Source: Skermanella rosea
GTDB taxonomy: Bacteria > Pseudomonadota > Alphaproteobacteria > Azospirillales > Azospirillaceae
NCBI RefSeq assembly: GCF_016806835.2
Contig: NZ_CP086111.1
Coordinates: forward strand, 2,305,001 to 2,369,000
DNA: 64,000 nt
Reading direction: 5' to 3'
Notes under the pieces: generated by a model
What the model was told of the DNA's origin: nothing
Database searches by the model: none
What the model saw: the letters and a program-made list of their open reading frames with translations, nothing else
Position numbers and translations under genes: made by a program
Shown: piece after piece, positions 52,953 to 63,869 of the stretch
Numbering within the stretch: position 1 is the first letter of the stretch
How the letters are laid out: each line of letters starts with the position of its first letter

Positions 52953-55274
52953 TTGGGGCTGAACAGGTTTTTGGCAGCCTGCGTGCTGGCTGCGTGCACG
53001 ACGACGGCTACGTCGACCATCGCACTGGCCCAGGGACTGCCGACCACGGTGGCGCAGGCCAATTTTTCCGGCGGCACCATTTCGGACATCCGGGTGGAAG
53101 GCACCCAGCGAATCGAGCCGACGACGGTACGGTCGTATCTGGTGGTCAGGCCCGGAGATCCCTTCAGCCCGTCGCGGATCGACGATTCGCTGAAGGCCCT
53201 GTTCGCCACCGGCCTGTTCGCGGACGTGACCCTGCGGCGCGAGGGAAATACCCTCGTGGTCAACGTGGTCGAGAACCCGATCATCAACCGGATCGCCTTC
53301 GAGGGTAACCAGCGGATCGAGGACGCCGACCTGGAGCGCGAAGTCCAGCTTCGGCCCCGCGTCGTCTACACGCGGACGCGCGTTCAGAACGATGTCCAGC
53401 GCCTGCTCGAGATCTATCGGCGCAGCGGTCGATTCGCCGCGACGGTCGAGCCGAAGGTCATCCAGTTGGACCAGAACCGCGTCGACCTGGTGTTCGAGAT
53501 CGACGAGGGCGCCCGCACCGGCGTTCGCCGGATCAACTTCATCGGCAACGAGATGTTCAGCGACAGCCGGCTGCGGGAGGAGATCCAGACCCGCGAGTCG
53601 CGCTGGTACCGGTTCCTGACCACCGACGACACCTACGATCCCGACCGTCTGACCTTCGACCGCGATCGGCTGCGCCGCTTCTACCTGTCGCGCGGCTATG
53701 CGGATTTCCGGGTCGTCTCGGCGGTCGCCGAGCTGACGCCCGACCGCGACGGCTTCTTCATCACCTTCACGGTGGAGGAGGGCGAGCGCTACAAGTTCGG
53801 CAAGGTCGGCCTGGAAACCGAGCTGCGCGACCTCGACGCCGAAAGCCTGCGCGACCGGCTCACCACCGAGGAAGGCGACTGGTACAACGCCGAGGAGGTC
53901 GAGACCTCGATCGCCAACCTGACCAATGCCGTCGGCGATCTGCAGTATGCCTTCGTGGACATCCAGCCGCGGATCGTCCGCAACCGCGAGACCCGGACGA
54001 TCGACGTCGTCTACGAGATCGGCGAAGGCCCGCGCGTCTTCGTCGACCGGATCGATATCACCGGCAACGTCCGGACCCTGGACCGGGTGATCCGGCGCGA
54101 AATGCTGCTGGTCGAGGGCGATCCGTTCAACACGTCGAAGCTGAGGCGGTCCGAGCGCCGCATCCGCGACCTCGGGTTCTTCGAACGGGTCAACATCTCG
54201 ACGGCGGAAGGCGTCCAGCCCGACCGGTCCGTCATCCAGGTCGACGTCCAGGAGCAGTCGACCGGCGAGATCGAGATCGGCGCCGGCTTCTCCACGATCG
54301 ACGGTCCCCTCGCCAATTTCGGTATCCGGGAGCGCAACCTGCTCGGTCGCGGCCAGGACCTGCGGTTCGCCGCGACCGTGTCCGGGCGGACGCAGGAATT
54401 CGACCTCAGCTTCACCGAGCCCTATTTCCTGGAGCGCGACCTTGCGGCGGGCATCGACCTGTTCCGGATCACCCGCGACAACCAGGATGAAAGCTCCTAC
54501 GACGAGGCCAATACCGGCATCGGCTTCAGGCTGGGATATCCGCTGACCGAACGCCTGCGCCAGCGGCTGAACTATACCCTGCAGCAGACGGAGATCGAGA
54601 ACGTCGCGGCCGACGCCTCCCGCTTCATCCGGGAGCAGCAGGGAAGCCGCATCGTCTCGCTGGTTGGTCAGGAACTGCTGTACGACGCGCGCGACAGCCG
54701 GATCAACCCGACCGACGGCTACTTCATCCGCCTCAACAACGAGGTCGCGGGCCTGGGCGGCGACGCGCAGTTCTCGCGCAACCGGCTGGGCGCCGGCGTC
54801 TATTTCCCGGTCACCGAAGGAACGGTCCTCAGCTTCCTGGGCGAGGTCGGGTTCATCGTCGGCATCGGCGAGGACGTGGCGATTTCCGATCGCTTCTTCA
54901 TCGGCGGCGACAGCCTGCGCGGCTTCGCTCCGGCCGGTATCGGCCCGCGCGAACTGGTCAGCGACGACAGCCTGGGCGGCAACCGGTTCGCCCGCGGCAG
55001 CGTCGAGCTGGCCTTCCCGATCGGATTGCCGGACGAGTTCGGCGTGACCGGCCATACCTTCAGCGACTTCGGCACCTTGGGCGACGTCGACGCGACGGCT
55101 CAGAACGCGAACGAGCGTCTGGTCGATGACGACGCGATCCGGCTTTCCGTCGGCGCCGGCATCTCCTGGCGGTCGCCCCTCGGCCCCATCCGCGTCGATC
55201 TGGCCTTCCCGATCCTGAAGGAGGACTACGACAAGAGAGAGGAGTTCCGCTTCAGCTTCGGCACCAGGTTCTAG
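52953..55274 (+). CDS. bamA: Outer membrane protein assembly factor BamA
   Basis: The 773-residue Omp85 protein inserts beta-barrel proteins into the outer membrane. A signal peptide ends near ALAQG (about 26). Five POTRA domains follow (about 45-440) and then a 16-strand barrel (about 450-773). The C-terminal FSFGTRF ends in the aromatic residue recognised by the Bam complex. FIGGDSLRGFAPAGIGPR contains the lid-loop RGF motif. The start is TTG (52953) with GGGGG upstream; no in-frame ATG gives a signal peptide. Confidence 0.96.
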   Translation: MGLNRFLAACVLAACTTTATSTIALAQGLPTTVAQANFSGGTISDIRVEGTQRIEPTTVRSYLVVRPGDPFSPSRIDDSLKALFATGLFADVTLRREGNTLVVNVVENPIINRIAFEGNQRIEDADLEREVQLRPRVVYTRTRVQNDVQRLLEIYRRSGRFAATVEPKVIQLDQNRVDLVFEIDEGARTGVRRINFIGNEMFSDSRLREEIQTRESRWYRFLTTDDTYDPDRLTFDRDRLRRFYLSRGYADFRVVSAVAELTPDRDGFFITFTVEEGERYKFGKVGLETELRDLDAESLRDRLTTEEGDWYNAEEVETSIANLTNAVGDLQYAFVDIQPRIVRNRETRTIDVVYEIGEGPRVFVDRIDITGNVRTLDRVIRREMLLVEGDPFNTSKLRRSERRIRDLGFFERVNISTAEGVQPDRSVIQVDVQEQSTGEIEIGAGFSTIDGPLANFGIRERNLLGRGQDLRFAATVSGRTQEFDLSFTEPYFLERDLAAGIDLFRITRDNQDESSYDEANTGIGFRLGYPLTERLRQRLNYTLQQTEIENVAADASRFIREQQGSRIVSLVGQELLYDARDSRINPTDGYFIRLNNEVAGLGGDAQFSRNRLGAGVYFPVTEGTVLSFLGEVGFIVGIGEDVAISDRFFIGGDSLRGFAPAGIGPRELVSDDSLGGNRFARGSVELAFPIGLPDEFGVTGHTFSDFGTLGDVDATAQNANERLVDDDAIRLSVGAGISWRSPLGPIRVDLAFPILKEDYDKREEFRFSFGTRF

Positions 55275-55276
55275 CC

Positions 55277-55852
55277 ATGAAGCGTGGTGCGGGCCCCATC
55301 AGGAGGCTTCTGATCGCCGCCGGCCTCGGCTTGGCCATCGTGGCCGGCCAGCCGGGCGGGGCGGCTGCCCAGCAGCTGCCCGCGACGGCGGTGGCCGTGG
55401 TCGATGTCCAGCAGATCATGCAAGTGTCGGCGGCGGCGCAAAGCATCCAGAAGCAGCTCGACGCCCAGCGCCAGACGTACCAGAAGGAAATCTCGAAGCA
55501 GGAGGAGAACCTGCGCGCGGCGGAACAGGAACTGGGCCGCCAGCGCTCCAACCTGGCTCCGGAAGCCTTCGAGCAGAAGCGGCGGGAATTCGAACAGCAG
55601 GTCGCCGATGTCCAGCGCTCGGTGCAGAACCGGAAGCGCGTCCTGGATCAGGCGTTCAATGAGTCCATGAAGAAACTCCACGAGACGATGCTGGAGGTGG
55701 TCGCCGAGGTCGCCGGCGAGCAGAAGGCCAGCCTTGTGCTCGCCAAGCAGCAGGTCGTGATCGCCGAGAAGTCGCTTGACCTGACCGGCTCGGTGCTCGA
55801 CCGTCTTAACAAGAAGCTGCCGTCGGTGGCGGTCACCGTACCCAAGAGTTGA
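55277..55852 (+). CDS. OmpH/Skp family periplasmic chaperone
   Basis: A 191-residue exported protein with a signal peptide cleaved near GGAAA (about 30) and long coiled-coil helices (about 55-140) that form the tentacles of the Skp trimer. AVVDVQQIMQVSAAAQSIQKQ is the family opening. It holds unfolded outer-membrane proteins for BamA, whose gene ends two bases upstream. Confidence 0.92.
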   Translation: MKRGAGPIRRLLIAAGLGLAIVAGQPGGAAAQQLPATAVAVVDVQQIMQVSAAAQSIQKQLDAQRQTYQKEISKQEENLRAAEQELGRQRSNLAPEAFEQKRREFEQQVADVQRSVQNRKRVLDQAFNESMKKLHETMLEVVAEVAGEQKASLVLAKQQVVIAEKSLDLTGSVLDRLNKKLPSVAVTVPKS

Positions 55853-55914
55853 CTTGACCTACCGCCCGGATTTGGGAACAAGCAGCCGATCGGAACCCAA
55901 CGAAGAACGGAGCC

Positions 55915-56952
55915 ATGCCGGACCCTCGCTTTTTTACCGCCGCAGGCCCCTTCACCCTCGAACGGCTGGCAGGCATCGCCGGCGCTGAACTGGCGCCCGG
56001 AGCCGATCCCGCCGCCGAGTTCACCGATGTCGCTCCGCTGGATACCGCCGGCCCTGGGGACGTCAGCTTCCTGGACAACAAGAAGTATGTCGGGGCCTTC
56101 GAGGCGAGCCGCGCCGGCGCCTGCATCGTCCACCCCGACTTGGTTTCGAAGGCTCCGCCCGGCATGGCATTGCTGGTGACGCCGAAGCCGTACCGGGGCT
56201 ATGCCCTGGTCGCGCAGGCCTTCTATCCGGTGCCGGCCCCGAAGCCCGGAATCTCGCCCCAGGCCGTCGTCGACCCGACAGCCGCGATCGGGGAGGGGAC
56301 GGAAGTCGGTCCGGGCGCGGTCATCGGTGCCGGGGTCCGCATCGGCGCACGCTGCCGGATCGCGCCGAACGCCGTGATCGGCGACCGGGTGGAGATCGGC
56401 GACGACACCACCATCGGAGCCTGCGCGTCGCTGAGCCACTGCCTCATCGGGAGCCGGGTCAACATCTATCCGGGCGCCCGGATCGGCACCGACGGCTTCG
56501 GCTTCGCGATGGATCCCGCGGGTTATGTCCGGGTGCCGCAGCTTGGCCGGGTCATCGTCGAGGACGACGTGGAAATCGGGACCAACTCGACCATCGACCG
56601 GGGAGCCGGGCCCGACACGGTGATCGGGCGCGGGTCGATGATTGATAATCTGGTCCAGATCGGGCACAACGTGGCCATGGGGCCGGGGTGCGTGATCGTC
56701 GCGCAATCCGGAATCTCGGGCAGCACGCAGCTTGGTCATCACGTGGTTCTGGCGGCGCAGGCCGGTCTGGCCGGACACCTCAAGGTCGGTGCTGGCGCGC
56801 GGATCGCCGCGAAGGCCGGCGTGATGCGTGACATTCCACCCGGTGGCGAGGTTGGAGGAGTCCCGTCGGTTCCCATGAAGCAATGGTTGCGTCAGGTCGC
56901 GGTGCTGGCGAACCTGACCCGCGGGAAATCTACCCGCCGCAAGGAAGAATGA
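55915..56952 (+). CDS. lpxD: UDP-3-O-acylglucosamine N-acyltransferase LpxD
   Basis: The 345-residue acyltransferase adds the second hydroxyacyl chain in lipid A synthesis. An N-terminal uridine-binding domain (about 1-105) precedes a left-handed beta helix of hexapeptide repeats. The catalytic His251 lies in [12 protein letters not shown] short helical C-terminus ([14 protein letters not shown]) follows. Only one base separates it from fabZ. Confidence 0.97.
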   Translation: MPDPRFFTAAGPFTLERLAGIAGAELAPGADPAAEFTDVAPLDTAGPGDVSFLDNKKYVGAFEASRAGACIVHPDLVSKAPPGMALLVTPKPYRGYALVAQAFYPVPAPKPGISPQAVVDPTAAIGEGTEVGPGAVIGAGVRIGARCRIAPNAVIGDRVEIGDDTTIGACASLSHCLIGSRVNIYPGARIGTDGFGFAMDPAGYVRVPQLGRVIVEDDVEIGTNSTIDRGAGPDTVIGRGSMIDNLVQIGHNVAMGPGCVIVAQSGISGSTQLGHHVVLAAQAGLAGHLKVGAGARIAAKAGVMRDIPPGGEVGGVPSVPMKQWLRQVAVLANLTRGKSTRRKEE

Positions 56953-56953
56953 C

Positions 56954-57451
56954 ATGGAAGTAACCTCCGCCAATCAGGCGACCGACCATCCGGGCAGCGA
57001 AGAGCAGAGCGGCATCGACATCGATATCCTGCGAGTCATGGAGATGATTCCGCACCGCTATCCCATGTTGATGATCGACCGCGTCACCAATGTCGTGGCC
57101 AATGTCAGCGCCGTGGGGGTCAAGAACGTCACGATCAACGAGCATTTCTTCCAGGGCCATTTCCCGCAACGGCCGGTGATGCCGGGCGTCCTGATCGTCG
57201 AGGCGATGGCGCAGACCGCCGGGGTGCTGGTGGTGCATACGCTTGGAGCGGACGCCGAGGGCAAGCTCGTCTATTTCATGTCGATCGACGATGCGCGCTT
57301 CCGCAAGCCGGTCACCCCGGGCGACACCGTCCACATCCATGTGACCAAGCTGCAGCACCGCCGCAACGTTTGGAAGTTCAAGGGCGAGGCCAAGGTGAAC
57401 GGCGTCCTCTGTTCGGAGGCGACCTTCGCCGCGATGATCCTGGATGAGTGA
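56954..57451 (+). CDS. fabZ: 3-hydroxyacyl-ACP dehydratase FabZ
   Basis: The 165-residue hot-dog-fold dehydratase works in fatty-acid elongation and balances hydroxyacyl-ACP supply with lipid A synthesis. The catalytic pair is His69 ([15 protein letters not shown]) and Glu83 (IVEAMAQ), 14 residues apart as in E. coli. A roughly 14-residue N-terminal extension ([14 protein letters not shown]) is longer than in E. coli FabZ. Confidence 0.97.
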   Translation: MEVTSANQATDHPGSEEQSGIDIDILRVMEMIPHRYPMLMIDRVTNVVANVSAVGVKNVTINEHFFQGHFPQRPVMPGVLIVEAMAQTAGVLVVHTLGADAEGKLVYFMSIDDARFRKPVTPGDTVHIHVTKLQHRRNVWKFKGEAKVNGVLCSEATFAAMILDE

Positions 57452-57464
57452 GCGACCCCCTGCC

Positions 57465-58268
57465 ATGACTGAAAGCATCCATCCAACGGCGATCGTCGAT
57501 CCGGCGGCCCGCATCGGTTCGTCCGTGGTGATCGGCCCCTTCTGCGTGGTCGGTGCCGACGTCGTGCTGGAGGATGGTGTCCGCCTGCATTCCCACGTGG
57601 TCGTCGAAGGGCGGACGAGGGTCGGCCCCGGCACCCAGATCTTTCCTTTCGCGTCGATCGGACACGCTCCCCAGGACCTGAAGTTCCACGGCGAGCCGTC
57701 GGAACTGATCATCGGCGCCAACAACCGCATCCGTGAGCATGTCACCATGAACCCCGGTACCGAAGGCGGCGGGATGGTGACCCGGGTCGGGGACAACTGC
57801 CTGTTCATGATGGCGTCGCATGTCGCCCATGACTGCATCATCGGCAACAACGTGATCCTGGCCAACAACGCGACCCTGGGCGGCCACGTCACGGTGGGCG
57901 ACCACGCGATCCTGGGTGGCCTGTCGGCGGTCCACCAGTTCGTCCGGATCGGTGCCCACGCCATGATCGGCGGCATGTCCGGCGTCGAGCAGGACGTCAT
58001 TCCGTTCGGGCTCGTGATGGGCGAGCGCGCCCGGCTGAACGGCCTCAACCTCGTCGGCCTGCAACGCCGGGGCTTCGGCAAGGACGATATCCGCGCCCTG
58101 AGGGCGGCCTACAAGCTGCTGTTCGCCGCGGAGAAGACGCTGGCCGAGCGGGTCGAACAGGTCGGCGCCGAATTCGGCGAACAGCCCGTCGTCGGGGATA
58201 TCCTGTCCTTCATCCGCGCCGAAGCCTCGCGCCCGATTTGCCAGCCCCGCGCGGAGAATGCCTCCTAA
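57465..58268 (+). CDS. lpxA: UDP-N-acetylglucosamine O-acyltransferase LpxA
   Basis: The 267-residue trimeric acyltransferase catalyses the first step of lipid A synthesis. It is built of hexapeptide repeats (about 1-190) and a helical C-terminus. The catalytic His122 lies in SHVAHDCIIGNN. ATG 57465 gives MTESIHPTAIVD, the usual start; ATG 57444 overlapping fabZ would add seven residues. It overlaps lpxI by 11 nt. Confidence 0.97.
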   Translation: MTESIHPTAIVDPAARIGSSVVIGPFCVVGADVVLEDGVRLHSHVVVEGRTRVGPGTQIFPFASIGHAPQDLKFHGEPSELIIGANNRIREHVTMNPGTEGGGMVTRVGDNCLFMMASHVAHDCIIGNNVILANNATLGGHVTVGDHAILGGLSAVHQFVRIGAHAMIGGMSGVEQDVIPFGLVMGERARLNGLNLVGLQRRGFGKDDIRALRAAYKLLFAAEKTLAERVEQVGAEFGEQPVVGDILSFIRAEASRPICQPRAENAS

Positions 58269-59079
58269 ACTCGGCATCATCGCCGGGGGCGGCGACCTGC
58301 CGCTCCGGCTGGTCGAGGCCTGCCGTTCCGCCGGGCGCGAGGTGTTCGTGCTGGGGTTGGAAGGGCATGCCGACCGTGAGGGCGGAAAGCTGCCGGTCGA
58401 CCGCTGGTCGCGGCTCGGCGCCGCGGGCGCCATGCTCGATGCCCTGCGCGAAGCGGGCGTCCGCGACATCGTCCTGGCCGGCCGGGTGCGCCGACCCAGC
58501 CTGGCCGAGCTGAAGCCGGACTGGCGGGCCGCCCGCCTGTTCGCCCGCATCGGTGCCCGCGCCCTGGGCGACGACGGGCTGCTGAGAGCGGTGACCAGCG
58601 AGCTGGAAACCGAAGGATTCCGTGTCGTGGCGACACAGGACGTCCTCCGCGACCTGCTGACACCCGCCGGGAACCTGGGGGCGCTCGCTCCGGACGCGCA
58701 GGCGGAAGTCGACATCGCCCGCGGAGTCGAGGTCATCCGCGCGCTGGGACACCTGGATGTCGGGCAGGCGGTGATCGTGCAGCAGGGGATCGTCCTGGGC
58801 GTCGAGGCGGTCGAGGGCACGGACGCCCTGATCGACCGCTGCGGAAGCCTGCGCCGAGAGGGACCCGGCGGCGTGCTCGTAAAGATGAGCAAGCCCGGGC
58901 AGGATACCCGCTTCGACCTTCCCACCGTCGGAGCCGTCACCGTCGAGCGCTGTGCTGCGGCGGGACTGCGCGGGATCGCCGTTGAAGCCGGAAAGAGCAT
59001 CATGCTGGACCGCGAAACCATCGCCGAGACGGCCGACGCGCGTGGCCTGTTCATCGTCGGCCTGGAAGTGCCGCAGTGA
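58258..59079 (+). CDS. lpxI: UDP-2,3-diacylglucosamine diphosphatase LpxI
   Basis: A 273-residue DUF1009-family enzyme that hydrolyses UDP-diacylglucosamine to lipid X, replacing the unrelated LpxH of enterobacteria. It begins KLGIIAGGGDLPLRLVEACR. The C-terminal catalytic domain contains the conserved GTDALIDRCGSL and KMSKPGQDTRFDLPTVG segments. Overlaps with both lpxA and lpxB indicate tight coupling. Confidence 0.95.
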   Translation: MPPKLGIIAGGGDLPLRLVEACRSAGREVFVLGLEGHADREGGKLPVDRWSRLGAAGAMLDALREAGVRDIVLAGRVRRPSLAELKPDWRAARLFARIGARALGDDGLLRAVTSELETEGFRVVATQDVLRDLLTPAGNLGALAPDAQAEVDIARGVEVIRALGHLDVGQAVIVQQGIVLGVEAVEGTDALIDRCGSLRREGPGGVLVKMSKPGQDTRFDLPTVGAVTVERCAAAGLRGIAVEAGKSIMLDRETIAETADARGLFIVGLEVPQ

Positions 59080-60248
59080 CGGAGCAGGGACCTTTGGTCT
59101 TCCTGATCGCCGGGGAACCGTCGGGCGATCTCCTGGGCGCGCGGCTGATGACCGCCCTGAAGCGCCGTGCCGGAGGGCCCGTCCGGTTCGCCGGCGTCGG
59201 CGGGGAGCGCATGATCGCCGAGGGGCTCGACACCTTGTTCCCGCTCCATGAGCTGTCGCTGATGGGCATCGCGGAACTGGTGCCGAAGCTGCCCAACCTG
59301 GTCCGGCGGCTGGCCCAGACCGCGGCGGAGATCCGCCGCCTCCGGCCAGACGTCGTCGTCACGATCGACGCTCCCGACTTCTGCTTCCGCATCGCGAGGC
59401 GGTTGAAGGGGCAGGGCATCCCGTTCGTGCATTACGTGGCTCCCAGCGTCTGGGCTTGGCGGCCCAAGCGGGCGCGGAAGGTCGCCCGGGTGCTGGACCA
59501 TCTGCTGGCGCTGCTTCCTTTCGAGCCGCCCTATTTCGAGCGGGAGGGCCTGCCCTGCACCTTCGTGGGCCACCCCATCGTCGAGGGGGGAGCCGCGTCG
59601 GGCGACGGCGTCCGGTTCCGCGCCGCCCACGGCATCGCGCCGACGGACCGCCTGCTGACGGTATTGCCGGGCAGCCGGCGAAGCGAGATCAGCCGGCTCC
59701 TGCCGGACTTCCGGGAGACGATCGGGCGCCTGGCGCCGCGCTATCCGGATCTGGTGGTCGCCGTCCCGACGGTTCCGCATGTGCGTGATAGCGTCGCTTC
59801 GGAGATATCCTCCTGGCCGGTGCGGACGATCCTCGTGGAGGGGGACCAAGACAAGTACGACGCCTTCGCGGCTTCGGAGGCGGCCCTGGCTGCTTCGGGC
59901 ACGGTGGCGCTGGAACTGGCTCTGGCCCGCCTGCCGGCGGTGATCGCCTACCGAATGCATCCCGTGACCATCGGGCTGTACCGCCGCTTCATCCGCGTCA
60001 AGTACGCGAACCTCGTCAACATCATGCTGGACCGCATGCTGGTGCCGGAGCTGCTCCAGGAGAACTGCACCCCGGAGAAGCTCGATGCCGCCATCACGAA
60101 GCTGCTCGACGATCCCGCGGCCCGGCGGGAACAGCAGGAAGGCGTTGCCGAGGTGGCACGGTGGCTGGGGCTTGGCGGCCCACCGCCCAGTGAACGCGCC
60201 GCCGACGTGGTTCTCGCGGTCGTGAGGGGGCGGAACGGGGCGGTATGA
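59076..60248 (+). CDS. lpxB: Lipid-A-disaccharide synthase
   Basis: The 390-residue GT-B glycosyltransferase joins lipid X with UDP-diacylglucosamine. It opens FLIAGEPSGDLLGARLM; SVWAWRPKRARKVARVLDHLLALLPFEPPYF and VLPGSRRSEI are family motifs. The start is GTG 59076, overlapping the lpxI stop by 4 nt. It closes the lipid A portion of the cluster. Confidence 0.96.
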   Translation: MTEQGPLVFLIAGEPSGDLLGARLMTALKRRAGGPVRFAGVGGERMIAEGLDTLFPLHELSLMGIAELVPKLPNLVRRLAQTAAEIRRLRPDVVVTIDAPDFCFRIARRLKGQGIPFVHYVAPSVWAWRPKRARKVARVLDHLLALLPFEPPYFEREGLPCTFVGHPIVEGGAASGDGVRFRAAHGIAPTDRLLTVLPGSRRSEISRLLPDFRETIGRLAPRYPDLVVAVPTVPHVRDSVASEISSWPVRTILVEGDQDKYDAFAASEAALAASGTVALELALARLPAVIAYRMHPVTIGLYRRFIRVKYANLVNIMLDRMLVPELLQENCTPEKLDAAITKLLDDPAARREQQEGVAEVARWLGLGGPPPSERAADVVLAVVRGRNGAV

Positions 60249-60284
60249 CGTTAATTGGAAGGTCAGAAAAAAGGAGGGAGATCC

Positions 60285-60680
60285 ATGGCCAAGTTCCGCA
60301 TGCTCCACACGATGCTCCGGGTCTACGACCTGGAGAAGTCGATCGATTTCTACACCCGACTGCTCGGCATGAAGCTGCTGCGGCGCAACGATTACGAAGG
60401 CGGACGGTTCACCCTGGCTTTCGTCGGTTACGGCGATGAGTCGGACCATACGGTCCTGGAACTCACCCACAACTGGGACCAGAAGGAACCCTATGATCTC
60501 GGCAGCGCCTACGGCCATATCGCCATCGGGGTGCCGGACATCTACGCCACCTGCAAGGAACTCGAGGCGGAAGGGGTGAAGATCCCGCGTCCGCCCGGCC
60601 CGATGAAGCACGGCACGACGGTCATCGCCTTCATCGAGGACCCGGACGGCTACAAGGTCGAGCTGATCGAGCGGAGCTGA
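60285..60680 (+). CDS. gloA: Lactoylglutathione lyase (glyoxalase I)
   Basis: The 131-residue enzyme detoxifies methylglyoxal with glutathione. Four metal ligands are visible at family positions: His8, Glu59, His78 and Glu126. LHTMLRVYDLEKSIDFYTRLLGMKLLRR is the standard N-terminus. ATG 60285 has a strong AAGGAGGGAG ribosome site. It follows lpxB by 36 nt and ends at a strong terminator; functional links to lipid A are not evident. Confidence 0.95.
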   Translation: MAKFRMLHTMLRVYDLEKSIDFYTRLLGMKLLRRNDYEGGRFTLAFVGYGDESDHTVLELTHNWDQKEPYDLGSAYGHIAIGVPDIYATCKELEAEGVKIPRPPGPMKHGTTVIAFIEDPDGYKVELIERS

Positions 60681-60683
60681 CAC

Positions 60684-60724
60684 GAAAAAGGCGCCCCTTC
60701 CCGCACGGGGAGGGGCGCCCTTTC
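60684..60724. terminator. Bidirectional terminator between gloA and the small membrane protein gene
   Basis: GGCGCCCCT (60690-60698) pairs with AGGGGCGCC (60711-60719), extended inward by CCC/GGG. Five A residues precede it and CTTT follows, so it can stop transcription from both sides. Confidence 0.88.
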
Positions 60725-60759
60725 GTCGGGCCTGCCGGACAGGACGGGAAGCCTGATCG

Positions 60760-60973
60760 TTACTGCCGCAGCAGGTACCAAAGCATCCCGCCGACCGCGG
60801 CGATCAGCAGGACCAGCTTGGCCAGGCGGATCAGCCGGAGGCGCATCGGCGGCCGGTTGTCGTTCGCCGGTGTGCCGAGATGCCGCGTTCCCCGTATCGT
60901 CGCGATCGCGACAGGGGGCTTCCGGGCGGATCCGTCGGAACCGCCCGAGCCGAAATGAGGCGTGGTTCGCCGG

Positions 60974-60981
<8 letters not shown>
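60760..60981 (-). CDS. Small single-helix membrane protein with a PANDNRPP motif
   Basis: A 73-residue product. The first half is basic, Gly/Ser/Thr-rich and probably disordered; then comes the motif TPANDNRPP (about 37-45), a basic RLRLIRLAK stretch and one C-terminal helix ([16 protein letters not shown]). The start overlaps the gltA stop by 8 nt, so it is probably co-expressed with citrate synthase. ANDNRP-type motifs occur in several short alphaproteobacterial proteins of unknown role. No function assigned. Confidence 0.55.
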
Positions 60982-62272
<1,291 letters not shown>

Positions 62273-62330
62273 CTCGGCACTTCCTTGTGATTGCGGCCTC
62301 GGATTTCCCCGGACCGTCTCATATCAGGAG

Positions 62331-62359
62331 AGAATAATGCTGCAAAGCGGTCTTGGCAA
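62331..62359 (-). promoter_or_regulatory. Promoter of gltA
   Basis: On the minus strand TTGCCA (5/6), 17 bp and TATTCT (4/6) give a start about 50 nt before the gltA ATG, inside the 102-nt gltX-gltA spacer. gltA can thus be expressed independently of gltX. Confidence 0.55.
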
Positions 62360-62374
62360 CGCAGCGCGTCGGCC

Positions 62375-63781
62375 CTAGCGCGGCTGCGCAACATCAGCAA
62401 TGCGCGCGAGGGTTTCGGTTTTCCCTAATAACTCTGCAACCTCGAAAATGGGTGGGGAAATTGTCGAGCCCGACAACGCCGCCCTGAGCGGCTGCGCCAC
62501 CTTGCCCAGCTTCAGACCCCGGTTCTCCGCGAATTCCCTTACTTTCGTCTCTATATCGGTCGAATTCCAAGCGTCGAATGGCCGCAACTCATCGGCCAGA
62601 TCGGCGAGCAGGGTGGCTCCGTCCCCGGCCACCAGGTCGGCCGCCTTTCCCGTCACGGCGATCGGCCTGTCTGCAACGTAGAATTGTGCGGACTCGGCGA
62701 GTTCAACAAGCGTCTTGGCGCGTTGCTTAAGGCCCGGCATGGCCCGCGTCAACAGGTCGCGGCCCGAAGTCCCGATCGTCCTGCCAAGCCTGGTCTCGAT
62801 GATCGGCGTGATCAGCCCGGTCAGGCGGTCGTCATCGGCCAGCCGCATGTAATGGGCGTTGAGGTTGTCCAGCTTGGCGAAGTCGAACCGGGACGGCGAC
62901 CGCCCGATCCCGCCGAGGTCGAACCACTCGATAGCCTGCTCCGTCGAGATGATCTCGTCGTCGCCATGCCCCCATCCGAGGCGGAGCAGGTAGTTGCGCA
63001 CCGCCTCGGGCAGGTAGCCCATGTCCCTGTAGGCGTCAACGCCCAGGGCGCCGTGACGTTTCGACAGTTTCGCGCCGTCAGCCCCATGGATGAGAGGGAT
63101 ATGCGCGAATTCGGGCAGGTCCCACCCCATGGCACGGTAGATCTGCACCTGACGGAAGGTGTTGGTCAGGTGGTCGTCGCCACGGATCACGTGGGTCACG
63201 TTCATGTCGTGGTCGTCCACCACGACCGACAGCATGTAGGTCGGCGTGCCGTCGGCCCGCAGCAGGACCATGTCGTCGAGCTGCGCATTCTGCACCCGCA
63301 CCTCGCCCTGGACATGGTCCTGGACGACGGTCTCGCCCTCCTGCGGCGCCTTCAGCCGGACCACCGGGGCGACCCCGGCGGGAGCTTCGGACGGATCGCG
63401 GTCACGCCAGCGGCCGTCGTATCGCATCGGCTGGCCCGCCGCCTTCTGTGCCGCGCGCATGGCCTCCAGCTCTTCCTGGCTGGCGTAGCAGCGATACGCA
63501 TGACCGGCCTCCAGCATCCGATGGGCCACCTCTGCATGGCGGTCCCGCCGCTCGAACTGCGAGACGGCTTCGCCGTTCCAGTCGAGTTCCAGCCATTTCA
63601 ATCCGTCGAGGATCGCCTCGACCGCCGCGTCCGTGGAGCGGGCGCGATCGGTATCCTCGATGCGCAACAGGAAGGTGCCGCCGTGGTGGCGGGCGAACAG
63701 CCAATTGAAGAGGGCCGTACGCGCCCCGCCGATATGGAGAAACCCGGTGGGCGAGGGCGCAAAACGCGTGACGACGGACAT
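62375..63781 (-). CDS. gltX: Glutamyl-tRNA synthetase
   Basis: The 468-residue class I synthetase charges tRNA-Glu. The HIGH-type motif is [20 protein letters not shown] at the N-terminus and the KMSKS-type motif is [10 protein letters not shown]. The C-terminal helical domain (about 330-468) reads the anticodon. The start at 63781 ([13 protein letters not shown]) is the family start; 57 further open codons upstream have no similarity. Genomes of this group often have two gltX-like genes; whether this copy also acts on tRNA-Gln cannot be told. Confidence 0.95.
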   Translation of the reverse strand: MSVVTRFAPSPTGFLHIGGARTALFNWLFARHHGGTFLLRIEDTDRARSTDAAVEAILDGLKWLELDWNGEAVSQFERRDRHAEVAHRMLEAGHAYRCYASQEELEAMRAAQKAAGQPMRYDGRWRDRDPSEAPAGVAPVVRLKAPQEGETVVQDHVQGEVRVQNAQLDDMVLLRADGTPTYMLSVVVDDHDMNVTHVIRGDDHLTNTFRQVQIYRAMGWDLPEFAHIPLIHGADGAKLSKRHGALGVDAYRDMGYLPEAVRNYLLRLGWGHGDDEIISTEQAIEWFDLGGIGRSPSRFDFAKLDNLNAHYMRLADDDRLTGLITPIIETRLGRTIGTSGRDLLTRAMPGLKQRAKTLVELAESAQFYVADRPIAVTGKAADLVAGDGATLLADLADELRPFDAWNSTDIETKVREFAENRGLKLGKVAQPLRAALSGSTISPPIFEVAELLGKTETLARIADVAQPR

Positions 63782-63869
63782 CGTAACCGCAATTCCGATC
63801 TGCACTGACAAAATGGTAACGGCTGACATAGCACATAGGTGCCCGACATGCACCCCAACCGGCGGGACG